Shown here: piece by piece, positions 31,814-39,014 of the stretch
How the letters are laid out: each line of letters opens with the position of its first letter
Position numbering within the stretch: position 1 is the stretch's first letter
Assembly: GCA_019425005.1 (NCBI GenBank)
Contig: JAHYYK010000016.1
Span: 1 to 40,762 of the forward strand
Direction of reading: 5' to 3'
Source: Collinsella sp.
GTDB taxonomy: Bacteria > Actinomycetota > Coriobacteriia > Coriobacteriales > Coriobacteriaceae
Length of the DNA: 40,762 nt
Notes under the pieces: generated by a model
What the model was told of the DNA's origin: nothing
Databases searched by the model: none
What the model saw: only the letters and a program-made list of their open reading frames with translations
Program-made: the position numbers and the translations under genes

Positions 31814-33226
31814 TTATACCTCGTCGTCCTCGTGCAGACGGCGGCGGTAATCGGCGGCCCAGCCCTCAATGTTTACCTGGCGGGCACGACCCAGGCCAAG
31901 TGCGTCGGCCGGGACCGGCTCGGTGATGACGGAGCCGGCGGCCACGAGCGCGCCGTCGCCAATCTGGGCGGGCGCGACCATCATGGTGTCGGAACCGATG
32001 AAGGCGTCCTTGCCGATGACGGTCTTGTGCTTGTGCACGCCGTCGTAGTTGCAGGTGATGGAGCCCGCGCCCACGTTGACGCCGGAGCCCATGGTGGTGT
32101 CGCCGATGTAGGACAGGTGCGGCACCTTGGAGCCCTCGCCGATCGTGGACTTCTTGATCTCCACGTGCGTTCCGGCCTTGGATCCGTCGAGCATGTGGGT
32201 ACCCGGGCGCAGGTAGGCGCGCGGGCCGCAGTCGACGCCGTTCTCGATGACGGCTTCGATGGCGATGGTCTCGTCGATGGTGCAGCCGCTGCCGACGGTG
32301 GTGTCGGTGAGGCGGCTGTTGGGGCCGAGCTGGCACTCCTCGCCCACGGTGACGTGGCCGATCAGATGCGTCTGCGGCCACACGACGGTGTCGCGGCCGA
32401 TGGTAGCGTCGGGGCCGATCCAGGCCTGCGTGGGGTCGATGAAGGTAACGCCCTCGGCCATCCAATGCTCGTTGATGCGGTCGCGCGCGATGGCGGTAAG
32501 CTGTGCGAGCTGGATGCGGCTGTTGACGCCCAGGCCGTCGCGGTAGTCGTCACAGTGGAAGATGGAGACTGCCTGGCCGTGGCCTTTGAGGATCTCGAGC
32601 ATGTCGGGCAGATAGTACTCGGATTGTGCGTTGTCGTTGCCAATCTCGTCGATGTGGGCGGCGAGCTGCGCGCCGTCGAAGGCGTAGCAGCCGGCGTTGC
32701 ACTCGAGCAGCGTGGCGGCCTGCTCGGGCGTGCAGTCCTTCTGCTCGATGATGCGCTCAATCTGGCCGTCGGCACCCAGCTTGATGCGGCCGTAGCCGAA
32801 GGGGTCGGGCGGGGTCATGGTCATGACGGTGCAGGCGAGCTCGCCGGTAGCGACGGTCTGCGCGAACTTGGCGACGGTGTCGGCGGTGATGAGCGGCAGG
32901 TCGCCGTTGAGCACGACGACCGGGCCCTCGGCGATGCCGCAGGCCTCGAGCGCGACCTTTACGGCGTGGCCGGTGCCCAGGCGCTCGGTCTGCTCGACGC
33001 ACTCGACCTTGGTGGCGCTGTTGGCGTAGGCGCCGTCGATAAGGGCGCGCATCTCGTCGGCGTGGCTGCCGATGACGACCACGACGCGGCTGCAGCCGGC
33101 CTTGATGGTGGCGTCGACGATCCACTGGACCATGGGCTTACCCAGGATCTTGTGCGAAACCTTGCAGTGGTTCGACTTCATGCGGGTGCCCTCGCCGGCG
33201 GCGAGGATAATTGCGGTTGCGTCCAT
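31814..33226 (-). CDS. glmU: Bifunctional GlcN-1-P acetyltransferase / UDP-GlcNAc pyrophosphorylase
   Basis: GlmU makes UDP-GlcNAc for peptidoglycan. The 470-residue protein has the N-terminal uridylyltransferase domain (AIILAAGEGTRMKS, VLNGDLPLI, EQKDCTPEQ) and a C-terminal left-handed beta-helix with hexapeptide repeats (AWIGPDATIGRDTVVWPQ, TVGSGCTIDETIAIE) and the acetyltransferase region YNDG-like NYDGVHKHKTVIG. The start at 33226 is chosen for AGGAGA upstream and alignment to MDATAIILAAG. The open frame continues to 33436, but that extension overlaps the divergent EcfT region and has Arg-rich, non-homologous sequence. Confidence 0.96.
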   Translation of the reverse strand: MDATAIILAAGEGTRMKSNHCKVSHKILGKPMVQWIVDATIKAGCSRVVVVIGSHADEMRALIDGAYANSATKVECVEQTERLGTGHAVKVALEACGIAEGPVVVLNGDLPLITADTVAKFAQTVATGELACTVMTMTPPDPFGYGRIKLGADGQIERIIEQKDCTPEQAATLLECNAGCYAFDGAQLAAHIDEIGNDNAQSEYYLPDMLEILKGHGQAVSIFHCDDYRDGLGVNSRIQLAQLTAIARDRINEHWMAEGVTFIDPTQAWIGPDATIGRDTVVWPQTHLIGHVTVGEECQLGPNSRLTDTTVGSGCTIDETIAIEAVIENGVDCGPRAYLRPGTHMLDGSKAGTHVEIKKSTIGEGSKVPHLSYIGDTTMGSGVNVGAGSITCNYDGVHKHKTVIGKDAFIGSDTMMVAPAQIGDGALVAAGSVITEPVPADALGLGRARQVNIEGWAADYRRRLHEDDEV

Positions 33227-33419
33227 GTGATCTCCTGTTACGTTATAGAGACGTGTGTTTGGAAACGATACACGGCGCAATATGATACCGCAGGCATATG
33301 TTGAGCGCGTAGCGATTGGTTTGCGGCGGTTGAGGCTTGCGCCGCCGGCGTGGCGTTTGCGCTGCTTGCGTGCGGCGTTGGCGGTGCTGCGGAGCTGTCG
33401 TTTGAGCGAGGGGACGGGG

Positions 33420-34313
33420 GTGCCCGTGGACAACATACAAGAGGAGTTTGGCGGCGAGCCCGTCGCGGCGTTCTCGATGTCGCATCCGGCTGTGCCGGCA
33501 CTCTATATAGTGCTGACGCTGGGGCTCACCATGTTCTCGATGCAGCCGGTGCTGATTGCGCTGTCGCTTGCGGGCGGGCTGGCGTATGGATTTGCGACGC
33601 GTGGGGCTGCCCGCACGCTGGGCGCACTTCGCTGGCAGCTGCCGGTGATTTTGATTATCGCGCTGGTCAATCCGCTGTTTAGCGCCTCGGGCTCGACGGA
33701 GCTGTTCCGTATTGGCATGCGCGCGGTGTATCTGGAGAGCATGGTATACGGCCTGTGCATGGGCGGGCTGTTTGTGGCGAGCGTGCTGTGGTTTGAGGCC
33801 GCGGCGTCGATGCTCGAATACGACAAGGTACTCGCGCTGCTGGGCAATGCCGCACCGGTGATTGCGCTCATGATCTCGATGTGCATGAGGCTTATCCCGC
33901 AGTTTTTGCGCCGCGGTCGTACGGTGCTGGCGGTGCAGGATGCGATTGATGTGCCGGGCCGCGCGCCCACCGATCCCGTGCGATCGCACCTGCGGGCGTC
34001 GAGCGTGTTGATGGGCTGGGGCATGGAAGATTCGCTGGAGCGCGCGGACGCGATGCGCTCGCGCGGGTGGGGTGCCGCGACACGTCGTACGACGTATGCG
34101 CGGTATCGACTGGGGCGCAGCGACGTTGCCGCGCTGGTCGGGCTCGCGCTGTTTGGTGCCGCCGCGGTGGCCGTGGCGGCGACCGCGACGACGCAGTATT
34201 CGTTTTATCCGCAGCTCTCGGTGCCGGCGCCGTGGCCGGGCTATGTCGTGTACGCTGCCTGGATGGTGCTGCCTTGCGTGTTGCACGCGATTGATGAGAA
34301 GAGGTTTGGCTGA
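33420..34313 (+). CDS. ecfT: Energy-coupling factor transporter transmembrane protein EcfT
   Basis: The roughly 297-residue scaffold subunit of an ECF importer has five or six hydrophobic segments (for example YIVLTLGLTMFSMQPVLI and LPVILIIALVNPLFS). It also has the ATPase-coupling motifs RGRTVLAVQDA and DAMRSRGWG, the latter being the conserved Ala-Arg-Gly motif. The start is uncertain: GTG 33420 follows GAGGGGA by 5 nt, and GTG 33426 or a later ATG near 33477 are alternatives. The frame is open upstream to 33255, but with Arg-rich, unlikely sequence. Its stop overlaps the EcfA start (TGATG), so the subunits are translationally coupled. Confidence 0.85.
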   Translation: MPVDNIQEEFGGEPVAAFSMSHPAVPALYIVLTLGLTMFSMQPVLIALSLAGGLAYGFATRGAARTLGALRWQLPVILIIALVNPLFSASGSTELFRIGMRAVYLESMVYGLCMGGLFVASVLWFEAAASMLEYDKVLALLGNAAPVIALMISMCMRLIPQFLRRGRTVLAVQDAIDVPGRAPTDPVRSHLRASSVLMGWGMEDSLERADAMRSRGWGAATRRTTYARYRLGRSDVAALVGLALFGAAAVAVAATATTQYSFYPQLSVPAPWPGYVVYAAWMVLPCVLHAIDEKRFG

Positions 34314-35956
34314 TGGCTCGGTTGGATAGGGGCCCGGCGGCGGGTGTGGCATATGGCTCGGCCGCGCCGGCGATTGAGGTGCGAGGCCTTAGTTTTGCCT
34401 ACCCCGATGCTGATGCTGCGGTGCTCGAGGGGCTCGACTGGTCTGTTCCCCAAGGTGCATTTGCGTTGCTTGTTGGCGGTACCGGATCGGGTAAGTCGAC
34501 GCTGCTGTCGCTGCTCAAGCCCGAGATCGCGCCGGCGGGCGAGCGCACTGGCGAACTGCGCGTGCTGGGCGAGAACGTTGCCGACATGGACGTGCGGGCA
34601 TCGGCGGAGCGCGTGGGCTATGTGTTCCAGGATCCCGAGAACCAGATTGTGTGCGAGACCGTGTGGCATGAGATGGCGTTTGGCCTAGAGAATCTGGGTG
34701 TGTCGCGCGACGAGATGCGCCGCCGTGTTGCCGAGACCAGCTATTTCTTTGGTCTGGAGGACTGGCTTCATCGTGATACCGATACGCTTTCGGGTGGCCG
34801 CAAGCAGCTGCTGTCGCTTGCCGCCGTCCTGGCGCTGCGTCCGCGTGTGCTGCTACTCGACGAGCCCACGTCTCAGCTTGATCCGGTTGCGGAGAAGAAT
34901 TTCCTGCACGCGCTGTTTCGTGTAAATCGCGAGCTGGGCTGCACGGTTGTTGTGGCGACGCATCAGCCGCGCCCAATGCTCGAATACGCGACGTGTGCGT
35001 ACCGGATTGAGGATGGCCGCGTGCGCGAGGCGGCGGATATGGCATCTTTGGGACGCCGAGAATCGCTGTTTTCCGATGACACGTTGGGGTGGGGTGCCAT
35101 CCGATGTGCAAAAAACGGAGTATTCAGCAGGCGTGAGGACAATTTGGGCTCTCTGGAGCCGCCCGGGGACGTATCGAGCGCGAAAAAAAGTTCAGAATTG
35201 GACAAATCGTCCGAATTTGTGGCGCAAACGTCGCTCGAGAACGGCTTGGAAGCCTTCTCGCGCACGGATGGAAGTAGAATACTCCAAAAAATGCACGCTG
35301 GGTCGGCTACCATCCTGTCGGAAGGTTGGTTTCGCTACGATCGAGCGTCCGGCTGGGTGTTGCGTGGGCTCGATGCGTCGTTTTCGGCCGGTGCGGTGCA
35401 TGCGGTTGTTGGCGGTAACGGCTGCGGCAAGTCGACGATGCTCTCGGTGCTGGCGAAGACCGCCAAGCTGCAGCGCGGCCGCATGGTGCGCGGAGCGGCC
35501 TCGGCGGCGCTGCTGCCTCAGAATCCCAAAGCATTGCTGGTTGCCGAGACGGTTCGCGATGAGCTGATGGAATGGGCCTCGACCTGCGGATATGACGAGA
35601 ACTTGGCGCGGGAGCGTGCGGCGAGCTTGGGGTTGTCGGGTCTGGATGGACGCCATCCGTACGATCTTTCGGGCGGGCAGCGTCAACTGCTTGCATTGGC
35701 AAAACTGCTGCTAATCGGCCCCGAACTGCTATTGCTCGATGAGCCCACCAAGGGTCTAGACCTGTTCAGCCGCCGCATCATCGCCCGCGCCCTGCGTGAC
35801 CATGCGAAGGCTGGCGGCACCGTCATCATGGCTACGCACGATTTGGACTTTGCCGAGCAGGTAGCCGACGACGTCGCCATGATGTTTGACGGCGAGATTG
35901 CCTGCATGGAGCCGCCGGCCGACTTCTTTGCCGACAACGTGTTCTATAGGGCGTGA
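34313..35956 (+). CDS. ecfA: Fused double ATPase of ECF transporter (EcfA-EcfA')
   Basis: The 547-residue protein contains both ECF ATPases in one chain. Domain 1 (about residues 20-250) has Walker A GGTGSGKST, the Q-loop FQDPENQIVCETV, signature LSGGRKQ and Walker B LLLDEPTSQLD. Domain 2 (about 330-547) has GGNGCGKST, LPQNPKALL, LSGGQRQ, LLLDEPTKGLD and MATHDLDFAEQV. The linker (about residues 265-328) is Ser-, Lys- and Glu-rich and is encoded by an inverted-repeat element (35106-35296) that seems to have inserted in frame. The chain would bind EcfT and drive vitamin or metal uptake via an S component. It lies between ecfT (1-nt overlap) and the S gene (4-nt gap). Confidence 0.93.
   Translation: MARLDRGPAAGVAYGSAAPAIEVRGLSFAYPDADAAVLEGLDWSVPQGAFALLVGGTGSGKSTLLSLLKPEIAPAGERTGELRVLGENVADMDVRASAERVGYVFQDPENQIVCETVWHEMAFGLENLGVSRDEMRRRVAETSYFFGLEDWLHRDTDTLSGGRKQLLSLAAVLALRPRVLLLDEPTSQLDPVAEKNFLHALFRVNRELGCTVVVATHQPRPMLEYATCAYRIEDGRVREAADMASLGRRESLFSDDTLGWGAIRCAKNGVFSRREDNLGSLEPPGDVSSAKKSSELDKSSEFVAQTSLENGLEAFSRTDGSRILQKMHAGSATILSEGWFRYDRASGWVLRGLDASFSAGAVHAVVGGNGCGKSTMLSVLAKTAKLQRGRMVRGAASAALLPQNPKALLVAETVRDELMEWASTCGYDENLARERAASLGLSGLDGRHPYDLSGGQRQLLALAKLLLIGPELLLLDEPTKGLDLFSRRIIARALRDHAKAGGTVIMATHDLDFAEQVADDVAMMFDGEIACMEPPADFFADNVFYRA
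35106..35296. repeat. Inverted-repeat element inside the ecfA linker
   Basis: The left end 35106-35125 (GTGCA, six bases, GGAGTATTC) and the right end 35277-35296 (GAATACTCC, six bases, TGCAC) are inverted repeats matching at 14 of 20 positions; the unmatched six bases are A-runs on both arms. The interior is richer in A/T than the flanking gene and carries an inner AATTGGAC/GTCCGAATT inverted repeat near 35196-35216. The whole element stays open in the ecfA frame. Confidence 0.65.
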
Positions 35957-35960
35957 TGGG

Positions 35961-36674
35961 ATGACGGACTGTCGTTTCTCGCGTTTGCTTGCAAAACTGG
36001 AGATCCCGCTGTTGTTGGCGGTGCCGGCGGTGATGGCTGCCGCGTTGCTGGCGGGTGTTGAGCAGGCAGCGTTGGCCATGCTGGTTGTGGTGGCGTTGGT
36101 GCTTGCGCTGTTCTTTGCGGGTTACGAGGCATCTCGTCCGGGTTTGCGCCAGATTATGCCCACGCTGGTGCTGGCGGTGCTGGCGGCGGCGGGGCGCATC
36201 CTGTTTGGGCCCATTCCCGACTTTAAACCGGTGAGCGCCATCGCCATTATCGCGGGGGCGACGCTTGGTCGCCGCAATGGTTTTATGGTTGGCGCGCTGG
36301 CGGCGCTGACCAGCAATTTCTTTTTTGGACAGGGCATGTGGACGCCGTGGCAGATGTATGCTTGGGGGCTCGTGGGATACGTTGGCGGTGCGCTGACGTA
36401 TGCGGGTGCGTTCGACCGCGCCGACGGCACCGTGCGCATGCCAGCACTGCTGGCGTACGGCTTTGCGTCGGGCCTGCTCTATGGCGTCGTGATCAACGCG
36501 TATGACATCATTGGTTTTGTGCAGCCGCTTACCTGGGCGGGTGCCGTGGCGCGTCTTGCCACGGCGGTGCCGTTCGATATCACACACGGCCTCGCGACCT
36601 GCGTGTTCTTGGTCGCCCTGTACAAGCCCTGGTGTCGCCGCATTAACCGTGTCGTCGTGAAATACGGGCTGTAA
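35961..36674 (+). CDS. ECF transporter S component (substrate-binding membrane protein), substrate unknown
   Basis: The 237-residue membrane protein has about six spans. Its core (AAGRILFGPIPDFKPVSAI, GRRNGFMVGALAALTSNFFF, GMWTPWQMYAWGLVGYVGG) is typical of ECF S components of the ECF_trnsprt type (PF12822-like). The S component determines the vitamin or cofactor imported; related proteins are often near vitamin B12 or folate-like uptake genes, but nothing here fixes the substrate and no riboswitch was seen. ATG 35961 lies 4 nt after ecfA. An upstream in-frame ATG (35886) overlaps ecfA and is rejected. The ribosome site is weak, consistent with coupling. Confidence 0.85.
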   Translation: MTDCRFSRLLAKLEIPLLLAVPAVMAAALLAGVEQAALAMLVVVALVLALFFAGYEASRPGLRQIMPTLVLAVLAAAGRILFGPIPDFKPVSAIAIIAGATLGRRNGFMVGALAALTSNFFFGQGMWTPWQMYAWGLVGYVGGALTYAGAFDRADGTVRMPALLAYGFASGLLYGVVINAYDIIGFVQPLTWAGAVARLATAVPFDITHGLATCVFLVALYKPWCRRINRVVVKYGL

Positions 36675-36713
36675 GGCTGGTTGCGTCGGAGCGGGAATCA
36701 ATACTGCCGAAGT

Positions 36714-36881
36714 GCCATTTTAAAACTATGCCGGTTTACGGGGCTAGATTGGCGCAGGCCGACCATACCGGCTTTTTTCAAAATAGAGCAAGCCGTTTAC
36801 CTGCGGTTTTATTATTACGGAATTGCGCATGGCTGGGGGTTCGCGATTCAGCCCCGTAAACCGGCATAGTTTTAAAATGGC
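36714..36881. repeat. Long stem-loop element A (32-bp perfect arms)
   Basis: Arms 36714-36745 and 36850-36881 pair perfectly over 32 bp around a 104-nt loop. The loop contains GACCATACCGGC, a TTTTTT/AAAA segment and TTACCTGCGGTTTTATTATT, shared in order with element B. It lies in the convergent gap between the ECF S gene and exonuclease III. No open frame with a ribosome site is inside. Confidence 0.9.
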
Positions 36882-36976
36882 CGGCTGATACGACGGGCAT
36901 CGTGGCCCCCAGAGAGCCAAATTGATCCATTTTCTTCCGTCTCCAGATGTCCCCAGGAAATCAGTTGACGGCGCTT

Positions 36977-37136
36977 GCCACGAAACTGGCCCATCTACTA
37001 CGTTTAGCTTGATACCCCCGACCATGACCGCGTTTTATGAAAAACCGCAGGCTTTCTACCTGCGGTTTTCTTTTTGCGTTGTTCGCTGTGGTTGAGGGTA
37101 GTGGCTTAAACGTAGTAGATGGGCTGGTTTCGTGGC
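36977..37136. repeat. Long stem-loop element B (30-bp arms, two G-U pairs)
   Basis: Arms 36977-37006 and 37107-37136 pair over 30 bp; the only two departures are G-T pairs, which would be G-U in plus-strand RNA. The loop has GACCATGACCGCGTTTTATG, AAAACCGCAGG and TACCTGCGGTTTTCTTTTT, matching loop A, while the arms are unrelated to those of A. Both elements are followed by similar tails (36919-36965 and 37169-37208), each with TGATC, a CTTC-GTC-CCC core and a partial inverted repeat. Confidence 0.88.
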
Positions 37137-37213
37137 GGACGGGGTCACGCGGGCGCCCCTTGCGCGGGCAAAAGTGATCTGTATTCCTTCGTCCCCGGGG
37201 GATCATTTGGGGG

Positions 37214-38032
37214 CTAGAGCTCTAGCGTGAGGGTGACGGGGCAGTGGTCGCTGCCGAAGATGTCGCCGCGGATGCCGGTGTCGCGTACGTTGTCGGCGAT
37301 TGCGTCGCTTACCAGGAAGTAGTCGATGCGCCAGCCTGCGTTGTTCTTGCGGGCATTAAAGCGGTAGCTCCACCAGCTGTAGACGCCCTCGACGTCGGGG
37401 TTTGCCGCGCGCCAGGTATCGGTAAACCCGGCGTTGAGCAGCTCGGTAAACTTGCCGCGCTCCTCGTCCGAAAAACCGGCGTTGCCGCGGTTGGACTTGG
37501 GGTTCTTAAGGTCGATCTCCTCGTGCGCCACGTTAAAGTCGCCGCAGGTTACGACGGGCTTGCCGGTCTCGCGCTCAAGTGCGCTCAAAAAGCCGCGATA
37601 GGCATCGTCCCAGGCCATGCGTACATCGATGCGCGCGAGCTCATTTTGGGCGTTGGGCGTGTAGACATCCACGAACCAAAACTTGTCGAACTCGAGCGCG
37701 CAGACGCGGCCCTCGGTTGCGGCTTGGGCGACGAGCTCGGCCGCCTCGCCCTCGCCGGCGTAGGGTAGCAGCGCGTCGGCGTGCAGCACGCGCAGCGGTT
37801 CCTGGCGGCTAAAGACCGCAGTGCCCGAATAGCCTTTACGCTCGGCGTAGCTCCAGGTTTGGTGATAGCCGGGCAGGTCAATATCGACCTGACCCTCTTG
37901 CAGCTTGGTCTCCTGCAGCGCCAAGATGTCGACGTCGAGTTCTTGCGCGATCTGAATAAAGCTCGGGTCCTTTTTGAGCACGGCGCGCAGGCCGTTAACG
38001 TTCCACGAGGCAAAGGTGTAAGTCTGAGGCAT
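37214..38032 (-). CDS. xth: Exodeoxyribonuclease III (AP endonuclease, ExoA type)
   Basis: This enzyme cleaves DNA at abasic sites in base-excision repair. The 272-residue protein shows SWNVNGLRAVLKKDP, LALQETKLQEGQVD, GYSGTAVFSR, CGDFNVAHEEIDLKNPKSN with catalytic Asp and Asn, and GSDHCPV with the catalytic His. The length is usual for the ExoA/Xth family. GAAAGGAC precedes the ATG at 38032 on the minus strand. It is divergent from the sirtuin gene, with about 135 nt between them. Confidence 0.96.
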   Translation of the reverse strand: MPQTYTFASWNVNGLRAVLKKDPSFIQIAQELDVDILALQETKLQEGQVDIDLPGYHQTWSYAERKGYSGTAVFSRQEPLRVLHADALLPYAGEGEAAELVAQAATEGRVCALEFDKFWFVDVYTPNAQNELARIDVRMAWDDAYRGFLSALERETGKPVVTCGDFNVAHEEIDLKNPKSNRGNAGFSDEERGKFTELLNAGFTDTWRAANPDVEGVYSWWSYRFNARKNNAGWRIDYFLVSDAIADNVRDTGIRGDIFGSDHCPVTLTLEL

Positions 38033-38167
38033 GGTGTCCTTTCGACGGGGTTGGCAGGCTTAAGATTAACGCAACAGGGGCGGGGTGGGCTCCGCGCATG
38101 CTGACTCAAAGGCCGCATGCTGGGACGTCGCCCAACGCTGCCCGACTAACAAGGACGGAGGACTCAT

Positions 38168-38920
38168 ATGACGCAGGCAATATCGGACCCCAGGCAGGCC
38201 TCCGCCGCGCTGGCGGATCTGTTTGACACCCACAAGCGCGTGGTCTTCTTTGGCGGCGCTGGTGTTTCCACGGCAAGTGGCATCCCCGATTTCCGCAGTG
38301 TGGACGGCCTGTATCACCAGCAGTTTGCCTATCCGCCCGAGACCATGCTGTCGCATAGCTTTTACGAGGCGCATCCTGCCGAGTTCTTCGACTTTTACCG
38401 CACCAAGATGATCGCGCTTAACGCTAAGCCCAACCGCTGCCACACCAAGCTAGCCGAGCTGGAGCGCGCCGGCAAGCTCGACGCCGTAGTGACGCAAAAT
38501 ATCGACGGCCTGCATCAGATGGCCGGCTCACAGCGCGTGTTCGAGCTGCACGGATCGGTCCATCGCAACATTTGCCAGTCGTGCGGAGCGGTCTATAGCG
38601 CCGAGTGGATTTGCTCGCGCGAGCACGAGGACGCCGCGGGCGTGCCCGTGTGCCCCGCGTGCGGTGGTCGCATCAAGCCCGATGTGGTGCTCTACGAAGA
38701 ACCGCTCGACGAGCATGTGTTGACCGGTGCCGTTGCCGCCATCGCCGCGGCCGATGCCCTCATTGTAGGCGGGACCTCGCTCGTGGTGTATCCGGCGGCA
38801 GGCCTTACGCGATACTTTACCGGCGATACGCTGGCCATATGCAACCTTGCTCCCACCGATCAGGATGCAAATGCCGACCTGCTGATTTCTTGCGACATCG
38901 CGGCCACGTTTGCGTTCTAG
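38168..38920 (+). CDS. NAD-dependent protein deacylase (sirtuin, Sir2 family)
   Basis: The 250-residue sirtuin has the NAD-binding GAGVSTASGIPDFRS, TQNIDGLHQMAG, the catalytic His in FELHGSVHRN, four zinc cysteines (NICQSCGAV and VCPACGG), and GGTSLVVYPAAGL. It probably removes acyl groups from Lys in cytoplasmic proteins. The start at 38168 follows GGAGG. Length and motifs are complete. It lies 94 nt upstream of the FolP-FolK gene in the same direction, but a separate -10 and a hairpin in the gap suggest independent control of folP. Confidence 0.95.
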   Translation: MTQAISDPRQASAALADLFDTHKRVVFFGGAGVSTASGIPDFRSVDGLYHQQFAYPPETMLSHSFYEAHPAEFFDFYRTKMIALNAKPNRCHTKLAELERAGKLDAVVTQNIDGLHQMAGSQRVFELHGSVHRNICQSCGAVYSAEWICSREHEDAAGVPVCPACGGRIKPDVVLYEEPLDEHVLTGAVAAIAAADALIVGGTSLVVYPAAGLTRYFTGDTLAICNLAPTDQDANADLLISCDIAATFAF

Positions 38921-38933
38921 CCCGCGCGCGCGG

Positions 38934-38995
38934 ATACAATAGAAAGACTGATTGCAAAGCGACCACGCCGCCAGCGCCCGAGCGCGGCGGCGTGG
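38934..38995 (+). promoter_or_regulatory. folP leader: TACAAT -10 and strong hairpin
   Basis: TACAAT at 38934-38939 lies in the gap after the sirtuin gene. It is followed by a 14-bp GC-rich stem with one bulged A (38963-38977 with 38982-38995), a CCGA tetraloop, and GCATTTT just before the AGGAGG of folP. The hairpin could be an attenuator or an RNA-stabilising leader. No regulator is evident. Confidence 0.5.
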
Positions 38996-39014
38996 GCATT
39001 TTAGGAGGATGTTC

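Noticed and set aside
31814..33436. Longer GlmU starting at 33436
   Set aside because: The added 70 residues are basic, unrelated to GlmU and overlap the divergent EcfT leader. The start at 33226 has a good AGGAGA and matches the family N-terminus.
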